Positions 52,201 to 62,659 of a DNA stretch of 64,000 nucleotides are shown here, piece by piece (the stretch's first letter is position 1; each line of letters starts with the position of its first letter). The stretch comes from Notospermus geniculatus. Lineage: Eukaryota; Nemertea; Pilidiophora; Heteronemertea; Lineidae. The stretch covers positions 850,480 through 914,479 of the forward strand of contig NMRB01000026.1 in the NCBI GenBank assembly GCA_002633025.1, written 5' to 3'. Below the pieces are notes generated by a model that saw only the letters and a list, made by a program, of their open reading frames with translations, ran no database searches and was not told the DNA's origin. The position numbers and the translations under genes were made by a program.

Positions 52201-55200
52201 AATACCAGGAATAGTTATACTTGGGAGGGTTCCCGTAATCGGCCCCACAGGTCAGCGTGAGATTATCACCTTCCTTCACTGGTTTTGGGTGCGAAGACAA
52301 CTCAACGTGAGGAGGATCTGTAGAAAAAATAAGAACATGATTACAGTAGAACGGTACCACCAGTTGGAGTATTCCATTGAGAGATATTCGTTAATTTTCC
52401 GTAATTTTGAATCTACTCAAGAACGTACATGTTGCCGAAGGCCAATTGTGACCCTCCACCACAAAACCAGTATGAAGTCACACAGAAATGAGCCTAAATG
52501 TACCGAGATGACACCAGGAGATAAAGAAAGAAACAGAATCACTCAGACTTCACAACAGACAGACAATACTGAAATTGACAGAAAATTCAGTCCCAAGCTG
52601 CCAAACGTCAGAGCGGCTTCCGACTGGTTTTGTGGTGGAGGGTCACAATTATGATGTCGTTTACAAATTCTACAAGATAAAAGTCAAGTTTTCTATGGAC
52701 AAGTTTTACTATCAGCCACCTTGTCAAAATTAGGTCATCGCCATGGTGATTCCCCCCATGGGGATGGGAGAACCAATCATCTCTCACTCTGGAAGGAAAT
52801 TCCCATGGTGATGACCTGATTTTGACAATATGGCTGCTGGCAAAACTTGTCTATAGCGGGCAAAAATCTGAACTACAATGTCATTTTCATTACAACGCAA
52901 CGAAAGTTCTCCCATGGATTTGGCTGTGGACACCGTCATTGTGTATGGTATTCAACAATGAGCATCAAACACCAGCACATCTGAACATAATTCTTCAGCA
53001 AGAAAATCAACTTACAGTAAACTGTTACTCCAGTGTCTGCCTGCAGATTCGCTTGGTACCTCACTCGACATCGAAATAAGGCGTTGTTGTCAGCAGCAGC
53101 AGCTCTCACTTTCAATGAACTTCTCCGTTTTTTCCCTCCATACTCTGTGTCTTCTTCTTCATGCCTTACCACTCGTTCACCATGAGGCAAATATTCCCAG
53201 CTATATCCTTCTCTCTTCCTCAGGAACCATATATTTGCCACTGGGTTTGCACTGTCCGTTTCACAAACAATTGTAATCAGGTCACCTTGGTGAACTGGCT
53301 TCATTGGCTTCTGAACCATCATTATTGTTGATGGATAAACTGAAAGTGAAAGTGACGAAACGTGCCACCAAAAGCCCAAATCCTGAACTTTGACCTCTGT
53401 GACCTTGAAAAGTACCGTAGGTCAAATCAAAAACCCTTTACATAATGTATCTTCATTAGATACACCTATGATAAAAATTTGGAGGTGATCCTTTCATTAG
53501 TTCATAAGTTATTGCACTTTTTGTGTTTTTGGTTTCCACCACCTGGTGGCCAAGCCAAGAATCGAATCGGACCGAAACTTGGTGTCATAGATCATCTGAC
53601 CTAGGGTTATATATGTACCAAGTTTCAGATCAATAGCTTCAGCGGTTACAAAATGTGCCCTGCTAATGAACGATGACGAAGACGGATCACAACGACGGAC
53701 GCTGCACCATAGCTCACCCCGGTGAGCTAATAATACGCAAATTAGGCAATTTTGAAAAAAAATAGTTACGGTTCTGTCTTTTCAAAATTGAGCTACAGTT
53801 CGGCGTACCAAGTTCGGTGGTGCAGCATTTTCGAACTGCCAGGTCTTATGGGTAGCATGCGTGTTAGGGGTTGGTCCGTACTTACACTGGACATTGACTG
53901 TTGCAGTCTTTTTAAATGTAGTTGTTGAATCATAGGTAAAAGTACAGATGTACTGGGCTCCGTTATCCGTCCTGTTTGTGTCCACCTTGATATCCACGCT
54001 GACGTCCTTCCCTGAATTTGCTCCATTAGTCACGCTGGGTGAACCAGTGACATCAACCGCTGTAGACCCTAATTTCTTCTTCACCGACACGGAGACGGCC
54101 GGGTTGCTACTGGATGTTGTACGACAGGTGATGGTCTTGGATTTTCCTTCTCTGACAGTGATGCTGGTCTTGGACAGCTGGATACCATCTGGGGGAACTG
54201 GAATAATCAATCTACAGATGATGACACAGTATCCAATGAAAGCCTTTGTACACCCAAGCATAGATAATGGAAATCTTTTGGTTTGGTCCTAAAGCGGGCA
54301 GCACACCACGCGATATCACACTCTGAATCTGATCGACAAAGAGTGAAGTTGGCTGATGATGCCAGGTGTGTGCTGGAAGGTTACGGCCCATTTCGCCTAC
54401 TCGAAATAGGCCTACTTGAACCCTTGATTTTTTAACCCTACAATGTGCAGAGAAAATAAACTTATGTGTTGTACATGTGCATATTCATACCTTCATTCTT
54501 TCTTTCCGATTAGGCGAAATAGGAGTAGGCGAAATGAGTTTAGGTGAAATGGGAAGTAGGCGATATGAGTATTAGGCAAAATGGAAAGTAGGCGATATGG
54601 GAAGTATCCGGTAGGCGATATGGGAAGTAGGCAAAATGGGTTTAGGCGAAATGGGAAGTAGGTGATATGGGAAGTAGGCGATATGGGAAGTAGGCAAAAT
54701 GGGTTTAGGCGAAATGGGAAGTAGGTGATATGGGAAGTAGGCGATATGGGANAGCACCTCCCCAGGTTTGGCCCAGTGTACTGTGCAACTGATACTTGAA
54801 ATAGAATTTAAGGGTACCATTCACTTCACTAGGCAACCTGACAAATCCTTCCCCGGCCTTTCTCAAAGTTGGCTTCCACCAAAATGATGTGATCCAAAAC
54901 AAATCCGGCTGAAAAAACAGGTTTACTTACACAAGACAAACATCTGGGTCGTATTGTCCTTGTCAAGACGTTGACTGGCAAAATAGGATCTGCACATGAT
55001 CTTCCTGCCGTTCATATACTTGGTCGCCGTGATCAACATCTCACTGATTCTTATCTTTCCGTTGTATTGACCATTTCTCTCAGAGGGAAAAACCTCCGAT
55101 GTTATTCCTGTCCAGGACTCCTTCCACCACCAGTCTATAGTACCGATTGGGTTACTCTCATCTGTCTCACATCTAAACTTCTTCACTTGACCGGCGCGAA

Positions 55201-58200
55201 CAGCCCGCGTTGGATGGTTGACAAAATGAATTTCAGTATTGGGGACTGAAAATACACATTAAACAAAGGGATTTGAACCAGGGATTCCCTGCATGTAGTG
55301 CCATACCATGACACTAGTCGTAACAAGGAAGTTAGCCAGCTCCAACCACAAGCCTGTTGCACTGTACCGTCTGTATGGTGAACGCAAAGTTGCGAAGGCT
55401 TCATAAATATGGTCCCTGGACCACTTCACCATCGTGACTCCAACAAACATGTATGGAGCAGAGAGCAAGAACCAAGCACTGCATTACTGGCTCTTTATCC
55501 AGTATTGGTGATACAGTGTAATGCAGGAGGAAACCAGAGTCCCAGGAGAAAACTAACATGCCCTGTCAATGACACAGTGGTTACAGTATTTGTATTTGTA
55601 TTTCATTTTTTCCCGTCAGTGCCAACGCTATAGGATTATTGGCCATGGTAAGTACAGAGGAGGCCATCACAAGCTACTTGTGTTCCTCACTTGGATGGGG
55701 TCTTTTACTTGCCCTTGCAAAGACACAAGGTACAAGGTACCATGGCTTACTGTCCCATGTGATGGACTGAAGAGCCGAGAAAGAAATCCCATATGGCCGG
55801 GGCTGGATTCGAACCCGCAACCTGCCGCTTGCTAAGCGGACGTGATAGCCACAGTGTGTACGGTCAAGTGAATCATTGTGGTGACTTACAGTGGACGGTA
55901 ATGGTAACATCTTTCTTCACGTCTGCCCGGTCGTTTAAGCGACACTCAAACTTTGCTTGGTTATCTTCTTTTTTTGCTTTGAAGTGGAGCCAACTTGTGT
56001 AGATGGTCCCTCTGTTGTTGGAAAGAGGTCGGTTGCTATTTCTCCCCGAGTTAATCCTCATCCCCTCCTTGTACCACGTTATCACCTCAGGAGATCCAGA
56101 GTTACTGCTGTCTGTCTCACACTTGATGGTCACTGAAGAACCTGCACTGACAGCCCAGCGTGGTTTGCTGCCCATCCTCACTTCACTGGCTGACCCTGAA
56201 AGTCGTTCAAAAAATCTTAGTAAGATGGAAAGTCGTTCAAAAAATCTTAGCAAGATGGATTACCTTTAAGACCCATTGCCTCAAAAATTCCAGCTCATTC
56301 TAAGTTTGGCGGGAAGATAACTTTTTCAAAATGTATTACACTTCCTACAGGTGAAGTATAAATGCAGAAAGACAGGCAAATTTCTTACATTCCACACCAA
56401 GCAGGAAGATGGCCGCTCATGAATCTCGACATGTCAGCAGCTATGTGATCATCTCTCACTCATCAAAGCTAGCCAATCTACACAATGGTTGCCAATATAA
56501 GGACTTCCCAGAGGTTTTGGCTTGGTCTTTACTTACACTGGACATTGACTGCTGCAGTCTTTCTAAATGTCGTCCTTCTCAATAGAGTCGTTGAATCATA
56601 GGTGGCAGTACAGATGTACTTGGCTCCGTTATCCTTCTTGTTTGTGTCCAGCCTGATATCCACGGTGACGTCCTTCCCTGAATTTGCTCCATTAGTCACG
56701 CTGGGTGAACCAATGACATCAACCTCTGTAGACCCTAATTTCTTCTTCACCGACACGGAGACGGCCGGGTTGCTACTGGATGTTGTACGACAGGTGATGG
56801 TCTTGGATTCTCTTTCTCTGACAGTGATGTTGGTCTCGGACAGCTCGATGTCACCTGGTGGAACTGGAATAAACAAAGGTCAAATTGTCAGACAGAAGTA
56901 TTTTGCACTAGTCCAAGTAGGTCCAGAAACTTGGACAGCAATAAATTTACATGGGCAGACATGGAAGAACCTCCCTGTTGAACAGCAGGGGCAGCTCATT
57001 CAGCACATCACTCGACCCTTTCAGACCAGTTGAGAGTGAGGACTTAAAACCACACTGTATTCAATTCAGAAAGTGTGTGCGTTCACCGATGTTAGTGTAG
57101 TGTAAAATGTACTATGCTCTATCTCATCTGAATACATTAGAGCTCTGCCTTCAGTTTTTTCAATGTGTGCTGAAAACTAGGCCTTGATTCTTTGAAGTAC
57201 GTATCAGGCAAGCATTTTGGGGACCTTCATGAGGCTATAATACCTCTACCTGCATTCTCCTAACACTTTGAAAATACAGTCCCCCCTTGCTATTACGAAC
57301 CCTTTGGGGTCCAAGTGTTAAGTTCGTACTAACAAGGAATTCATAATAGTGAGGATTCATCTGTGGAGGCATGAATTTTGGGAGCCAAGTTTTGGGTTCG
57401 TAATATCCGGGAGTTCGTAAAATCGAGGTTCGTAAGAGCGAGGGTGCACTGTACCATAAAATTCAATTCAGAGGGCCTTAAGGAGACAATAGTATAGAGT
57501 AACGTTGTTATTCTGATAGACCATGCTGCACATCTTGAGTGGTCGTCCTGCCTTTCACCACAAGCACACAAATGAATCAGAAGAACTTACAGAACACATT
57601 TATGACGATCTCCTCCTTCAAGTAGGCACGACCCCTGATCTTACACGCAATCTTCGCCCCATTGTGTTCTCTCCTAGCTGTGAAGCTGAGCTGGCTGGCA
57701 TAAGCTGTGCCTCCGTACGATGTCCCTCGTTTGCTTGGAGTAACATATGCCGAGCTGGTGATATCGTGTCCATTCATGAACCATGATATTTCTTCAGGTG
57801 TCCGAGAATTACTGCTGTCGGTCTCACATTTGATAACGACCCTGTAACCTGCAATGACTGGGTTGTCTGGTTTCTTGATCATCTTCACTTCAGTGGCTAA
57901 CCCTGTAAATCAGTAGTTTTAAAAGGAGGTCTTAACAGCGGTTTACACATGCAACTTTTCATATGCAACTTCATGCAACTTGTTGCATAAACCTGATAGA
58001 CCAAAGAATTTCATCAAAGTTGCATGTGTAAACGGGTATGCAACTTGTTGCAGCTGGATGTTGCAATGTGTAAACGTAACAGGTAGACTGCAACAAGTTG
58101 CAGGTTGCAGCAACTTGCAACCTAGTGTAAACCGCCCTTAAATTATACACTCTGACCATCCCAAAGTGTGCATCAGGCATATACAACACATTTTTATCCA

Positions 58201-61200
58201 AGGTGCTGAATTCAGGACCCATGACGAAATAAAACCTGATCAGCATCTCACCCTACAAGGATGAGGTAGCTATAGATCAATGACCCTCCTCATCTGGTGG
58301 CTGCATGTTTTGGGTTGGTCTATACTTACACCGGACGTTGACTGTTGCAGTCTTTGTAAATGCCTTCGTTGAAGCAAACCGGTAGGTAAAAGTACAGGTG
58401 TACTGGGCTCCGTTATCCTTCCTGTTTGTGTCCAGCTTGATATCCACGCTGACGTCCTTCCCTGAATTTGCTCCATCAGTCACGCTGGGTGAACCAGTGA
58501 CATCAACCTCTGTAGACCCTAATTCCTTCTTCACCGACACGGAGACGGCCGGGTTGCTACTGGATGTTGTACGACAAGTGATGGTCTTGGATTGTCCTTC
58601 TCTGACAGTGATGCTGGTCTCGGACAGATGGATGCCACCTGGGGGAACTGGAATAACCAATCTACAGATGATGACACAGCATCCAATGAAAGCCTTTGTA
58701 CACCCAAGCATAGATAATGGTAATCTTTTGGTTTGGTCCTAAAGCGGGCAGCACACCAGACGATATCACACTCTGAATCTGATCGACAAAGCGTGAAGTT
58801 GGCTGATGACGCCAGGTGTGTGCTGGACAGCGATGCGTGGAATCTTCTCACCAGCGATGTTCACCTAGTATCGAACAATACCAAAGCCGATATCACCTAG
58901 TCTGCGGTGGCTGGCGAGAAGATCGGTGGCCCCCGTGTGAGTAGATTGCTTGTGATATCACCTGGTGTGGCAATATGTGGCAGTCACTCATGATGGGGTC
59001 CGTGGCGTATTAGAGAAACTTTGGTACAAAATGTCCTCAAACTTACCTCTGACATATGATTTTCCAGTGGAAAGCATCAATAGAACACTTGAAAATATCA
59101 CTTCATGAAAATTTGGGAATTATATTATGACAATTAGACTTTTCTATCAGGACCACCAAAGCATTATTGACCTTGGTAACTATGGAAGAGGCCATAGGCC
59201 TTACGTAACTGTATATATCACTTTATTTTGGCAATGACATATCAGGATCATGCGTCCATCAAATCGGTTCAGCTCAATCTGCGCATGCGCAAGGCGGAGA
59301 GTACAAGCATGTGTCCTGCGGGGTGTCCCCCAGCAGGCGCACGGGGCCTGGCGGAAAACCTGACCGCCACGTATTCAAACTCGGGTGGCATGAGTTGATT
59401 ATGCCTCATCTGCCAGGTAAGATAGAAAGCACCTCCCCAGGTTTTGCCCAGTGTACTGTGCAACCAGACAAACCCTTCCCTTTCTCAAAGTTGGCTTCCA
59501 CCAAAATGATGTGATCCAAAACAAATCTGGCTGAAAAAACAGGTTTACTTACACAAGACAAACATCTGGGTCGTATTTTCCTTGAAAAGACTTTGTCTGG
59601 CAAAATAGGACCTGCACATGATCTTCCTGCCGTTCATATACTTGGTCGCCGTGATTGACGCCTCACTGATTCTTATCTTTCCATTGTATTGACCATTTCT
59701 CTCAGAGGGAAAAACCCTTGACCTCATATTTTCCCAGGAGTTTATTCCAGACCTCTTCCACAACCAGTCTATAGTAGCGATAGGGTTACTCTCATCTGTC
59801 TCACATTTAAACGTCTTCACTTGACCGGCGCGAACAACCCGCGTTGGATGGTTGACAAAATGAATTTCAGTATTGGGGACTGAAAATACACATTAACCCT
59901 ATAACACCTGATATAGGGTTAACCCTATAACACCTGCAGGTGCCATTGGGTGCCTCCAGGTGTTATAGGGTTAAACAAATGAATTTGAACCAGGGATTCC
60001 CTGCAGGGATTCCCTGAATGTAGTGCCATACCATGACACTAGTCATCATGTGTTTTAAGTATGACTCCTGCTATTCAGTAACAAGGAAGTTAGCCAGCTC
60101 CAACCACAAGCCTGTTGCATTGTACCATCTGCATGGTGGGGTTTCTGAAATGTTATATCCACCGGATGTCCACAATTAATCGAAGGAATTTCATCCCGGT
60201 TTGTTGTTTCAAGTTGTAACCATCTTGAATTTCGTTGCTGTGTTGATCATGTGCTCAAAGAGATAACAGAATTATGTGTATATTCATCGTATCCATGACG
60301 TAGGCCCAGGCCTACGTACATCGTTCTGTGACGTTGCACGTTTTGCCCACCAGCTTTCGGCGCTGCAAGTGATGTGCCCACAGCGACGTCAATGACATCA
60401 TTTTAAGCACTGACGTTGCGTCATCAAATTGGATGACCTGTACATTTTTCTACATGAATAATAAGACAAAAACCTTGCCTTTATCACCATCCTATCTTTT
60501 CATTTTAAAGGAAAAACACCTTTCATCTGCTACAGGATTATGTGAGGTTTACCTTCAAGTGACCAAGACAAACAGCATAAGGTTTATACACGATACAACA
60601 TTAGACATCCAACAGCATACAACAACTAGACTTGGCTTTGTTGGAAGACATGTGTTGTATCGTCTGGACAGGCTCATTCAACAGTCTCCAACAGCAACCA
60701 ACCTATTGGATGAAGAATAAACATGCTTATTCTTTTTCAACACCACCCAACATGAGTATGTGATGTTGGATCATGTGTACGGCCTCGTCCTTCAAGATCA
60801 AAGTTGGATCAACATCAAAGTTGGATGCTGTTGTATACCTGAAGTTGTATCATGTAGACTATGCTCCTAGCATAGTCTACATGATAAGTACAAGTGACCG
60901 CCTACTCACAGGTGACACTAAATGTCTTCTTCGCCGATCCCATATCGCCGATGGCAGGAGCATCTGGAAACGCCGCCGAACAGTAGTATTTCCCTCCATT
61001 GTCTTCTTTAGACATTATTCTTGGCTTACTCATGGCTTTAATCCGTTGTTGTCCGAGCTTCTCTGGCCGACTCCCAGTCCGCTGGTAACAGAGTTCCAGT
61101 GTGGGGGTAAGGTTACCCCCGTTGGCTTTACACGTGAAGGAGACCGTTTGATTAACTTTTGCACGTGTTACAGATGACCTGACATTAATTGAGTCAGGCA

Positions 61201-62139
61201 GGTCTGAAAATCAGAGCATTACGCCATCAGACATTATGACCTGGTTAAAGATGATTGCAACATCATCAGAGCAAAACCAGTCGCACGTTGCTCTTAGCTT
61301 GGCAGGGTGAAACCAAAATGTTTAAATCACTTTCAATATTGTCTGTCTGTTATGAAATCTAAAATAATCTATTTCTTCCATTCTCTCCTGGTGTCATCTT
61401 AGTTTGTTGAGGCTCACCTTCTGAGCGACATGCACCTGGTTTTGGTGTGGAGGGTCACATATTTCGTCTCTTTATGTTGACAGTTGACCATTATCTCCCC
61501 ATTTATGACCATTGGTCCGACATCAGTAATGAAGTTGGATTGCTGGGAGGAAACTGCACTAAAGCTATGGTGGTGTGGTGGTTTGGATCTCCGACAAGCG
61601 GTCAGAGGGTCCCAGGTTCAAATCCAACTGTGACGTGCAACTTTGGGCAAGTCTCTTTGCCTCACTGGCCTCTCTCCACCCAGGTGTATAAATGGGTACC
61701 GGTCGAAAATGCTCAGATTGTAGCACTGAACGAGCAGCTCATCTGAGTTCTACTGGAAGGTAAAGTCGGATGACACCTCTACCTTTGTTGATATCAGACT
61801 ATAAACCCAAACTTTAACTTTCACTGGAGCCACCTTCTATAAGTTTTCCTAGGCCTATGCCGCCCCACATATTTATGATACGGTAATACTTACAATGAAC
61901 TACAAGTGTTTTATAATCGCTGTGTGTCGTTCCAACACTATTCTTCGCACGACAGTGGTATTTCCCTGCACTTTCTTTGGTGACTTTGAACACATATTCT
62001 TGTGATTCTGCCTTATATGTGCCATCTTTGTACCATTCGTAGCTATCGCCAGGGGGTGATGCACGACATGTCAAGCGGAGTGTTGATCCAACAACTCTTG
62101 GTGAATTGAAACCATCAATTTCTGGTTTGCCAGGAGGAG
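45830..62139 (-). CDS. Ig/FN3 transmembrane receptor, block B (5' end beyond window or not found)
   Basis: The exons on the minus strand are 62139-61894, 61203-60910, 59879-59553, 58647-58330, 57902-57591, 56863-56537, 56195-55890, 55245-54931, 54197-53886, 53339-53016, 52317-52054, 51660-51367 (twelve Ig-type domains), 50895-50602 (FN3), 49938-49558 (FN3-like plus TM), 49231-49213, 48774-48725, 48175-48107, 47421-47314, 46866-46750 and 46245-45830 (tail). All phases agree and give about 1697 residues. The 3' part (45730-54197) is very similar to block A in exons and introns, so the duplication is recent. A signal-peptide exon was not found up to 64000. Confidence 0.86.
46750..47421 (-). CDS. 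Block B tail exons with YAVV, YAEV and YAEV motifs
   Basis: There are two phase 1-1 exons, 47421-47314 (GGATYAVVKKKGTRVPLVE, one codon longer than in block A) and 46866-46750 (GGAVYAEVNKKRKPQKGGEY, then AEVDIKKKTPEKKG). Changes relative to block A are mostly conservative and keep the tyrosine motifs. Confidence 0.8.
47519..47994. mobile_element. 476-bp TIR element found only in block B
   Basis: The ends TAAGCCACTCTCACACGTG and GTGTGAGAGCGGCTTTA are inverted. The interior has many TGTCGCAA / TTGCGACA words on both strands. The equivalent block A intron lacks it, so it inserted after duplication (or was lost). Confidence 0.75.
48107..49231 (-). CDS. Block B juxtamembrane tail exons including the 19-nt microexon
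   Basis: The exons are 49231-49213 (19 nt, identical reading NGSLS), 48774-48725 (GNKHKESGSNKLEPADG) and 48175-48107 (DFALQAASGKVPKESVKSAS). Conservation of frame and splice sites after duplication supports their being real. Confidence 0.75.
49388..49542. mobile_element. MITE with TATGCCCGCTGTACACGA ends, block B copy
   Basis: This is the orthologous position of 38001-38158 after block duplication, with small differences in the poly-T. Confidence 0.8.
49558..49938 (-). CDS. Block B FN3-like domain and transmembrane helix
   Basis: The exon is collinear with 38174-38557 but one codon shorter in the Gly-rich start of the helix (VGGGIGSLLLLVLIGVVVVV, then YRRRKG). Confidence 0.88.
50602..50895 (-). 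CDS. Block B fibronectin type III domain
   Basis: This exon is a near-identical copy of 39244-39537, with the same phase and GFAGGTPQTFTIDRG motif; the segment before SSPYG reads VKSVNAD instead of VKAVNAD. Confidence 0.9.
51367..51660 (-). CDS. Block B Ig domain T
   Basis: The exon is a near-identical copy of 40009-40302 (NVTWFRHGGEI instead of HGREI). The flanking intron is also near identical, which dates the block duplication as recent. Confidence 0.82.
52054..52317 (-). CDS. Block B Ig domain D
   Basis: This is a copy of 40678-40941: PPHVELSSHPKPVKEGDNLT, LTCGADYGNPPKYNYSWYYN, GTYACRAVNYLPHGYKNAS. Both Cys and the Trp are kept. Confidence 0.9.
53016..53339 (-). CDS. Block B Ig domain Q
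   Basis: This is a copy of 41784-42107 with a consensus gtaagt donor. It has the CETDSANPVANIWFLRKREG motif and FRCRVRYQANLQADTGVTVY. Confidence 0.88.
53886..54197 (-). CDS. Block B Ig domain V3
   Basis: The exon reads PPDGIQLSKTSITVREGKSK, TITCRTTSSSNPAVSVSVKK, QYICTFTYDSTTTFKKTATV. The Trp is absent, as in all V-type copies here. The upstream intron is shared with exon 58330-58647. Confidence 0.88.
54528..54751. repeat. Minisatellite of GTAGGCGATATGGGAA-type units
   Basis: This short tandem repeat of alternating GTAGGCGATATGGGAA and TTTAGGCGAAATGGGAA lies in the intron between Ig domains E2 and V3. It contains one undetermined base at 54752. Confidence 0.85.
54931..55245 (-). CDS. Block B Ig domain E2
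   Basis: The exon reads PNTEIHFVNHPTRAVRAGQV, FRCETDESNPIGTIDWWWKE, MCRSYFASQRLDKDNTTQMF. It is closely related to 59553-59879 and shares flanking intron sequence with it. Confidence 0.88.
55600..55852 (-). mobile_element. tRNA-derived SINE, family 1, copy 5
   Basis: It lies in the block B intron between Ig E2 and S2, with the head truncated at the right end. Confidence 0.75.
55890..56195 (-). CDS. Block B Ig domain S2
   Basis: The exon reads SASEVRMGSKPRWAVSAGSS, VTIKCETDSSNSGSPEVITW, AKFECRLNDRADVKKDVTIT. It is the closest relative of the block A exon 44696-45001. Confidence 0.88.
56537..56863 (-). CDS. Block B Ig domain V2
   Basis: The exon reads PPGDIELSETNITVRERESK, TITCRTTSSSNPAVSVSVKK, AKYICTATYDSTTLLRRTTF. 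It is five codons longer than V3 near the C-terminus (LLRRTTF). Confidence 0.88.
57280..57455. repeat. Pogo/Tigger-like repeat, copy 2
   Basis: Contains GTTAAGTTCGTACTAACAAG and GTAATATCCGGGAGTTCGTA, shared with a copy at about 7797-7967. The class assignment is a guess from the style of the ends. Confidence 0.5.
57591..57902 (-). CDS. Block B Ig domain S1
   Basis: The exon reads ATEVKMIKKPDNPVIAGYRV, VIKCETDSSNSRTPEEISWF, AKIACKIRGRAYLKEEIVIN. It is a more diverged S-type domain with both Cys and the Trp. Confidence 0.87.
57932..58142. mobile_element. MITE with AGCGGTTTACAC ends and GCAACTTGTTGC interior
   Basis: The ends are TTAACAGCGGTTTACACATG and TAGTGTAAACCGCCCTTAA. The interior is built from repeated GCAACTTG words. 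It lies in the intron between Ig V1 and S1. Confidence 0.75.
58330..58647 (-). CDS. Block B Ig domain V1
   Basis: The exon reads PPGGIHLSETSITVREGQSK, TITCRTTSSSNPAVSVSVKK, QYTCTFTYRFASTKAFTKTA. It is a V-type paralogue without the core Trp. Confidence 0.88.
59553..59879 (-). CDS. Block B Ig domain E1
   Basis: The exon reads PNTEIHFVNHPTRVVRAGQV, KTFKCETDESNPIATIDWLW, MCRSYFARQSLFKENTTQMF. It is a paralogue of 54931-55245 with a four-residue longer loop. Confidence 0.88.
60910..61203 (-). CDS. Block B Ig domain b
   Basis: The exon reads LPDSINVRSSVTRAKVNQTV, SFTCKANGGNLTPTLELCYQ, KEDNGGKYYCSAAFPDAPAI. It has both Cys and the DNGGKYYC motif, with no copy elsewhere in the window. Acceptor ttttcag, donor gtgagt, phase 1-1. 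It has stop codons in the other frames, so it is missed by simple long-frame searches. Confidence 0.85.
61556..61806 (+). mobile_element. tRNA-derived SINE, family 3, block B copy
   Basis: Plus-strand head with GGTGGTGTGGTGGTTTGGAT and CCCAGGTTCAAATCC, and the same body as 44240-44517. Confidence 0.7.
61894..62139 (-). CDS. Block B Ig domain a, most 5' visible Ig
   Basis: The exon encodes a compact I-set/C2 domain: PPGKPEIDGFNSPRVVGSTL, RLTCRASPPGDSYEWYKDGT, ESAGKYHCRAKNSVGTTHSD. Both Cys, the Trp and the AGKYHC motif are present. Phase 1-1. Confidence 0.9.
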
Positions 62140-62659
62140 CTAAAATAAAGATGATATTCATGAACACGGAAGATTCTTGTTTATAGTTAAAGGGACACTG
62201 TATTCCTACCCTACCCTGCACTGAACATGCCTGCGTTAAGGGAGACCTCTATTGACAATGTTGTTAAACTAGATGTAACGCAATCGGGGCGATTGCAAGT
62301 ATGCCCCCGCTCTGGTGCATCACGCTGAATATCGGGTCACCTGTTCTTGAGTCTGACGACGGACGACAGACGACGGACGACGACGACGACGGACGACGGA
62401 CGACACACCATGGGAGAAGCTCACCTCACAGAGGTGAGCTAAAAACAGCATGTATAGCATATTCCAACCTGTGCCTGCCACAACTGTGAAGTTAAGGAGT
62501 CAGTTAAGGGAACTGTTACCACACTTAGAGTTAAGGGTGATTTTGAGGCTTCCACTATTCCAAAGTAGCTTTCTGCATCTCCCTTAAGTTAAGATTTCCA
62601 CTTTAGTGGTGATTTGAGGGAATCCCTTGGGATTTTCATACTTAAGTAGTTTTATGCAT

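Larger units (their letters stand above)
45725..53885. repeat. Recently duplicated segment, block B copy
   Basis: This is the partner of 34565-42660. Differences include the extra 87-bp tail repeat, one missing codon in the TM exon, one extra codon in exon 47314-47421 and the 476-bp TIR insertion. Confidence 0.85.

Noticed and set aside
60433-60720. 95-codon plus-strand frame between Ig exons
   Set aside because: No domain, low-complexity Thr/Gln content, opposite strand to the gene and no splice support.
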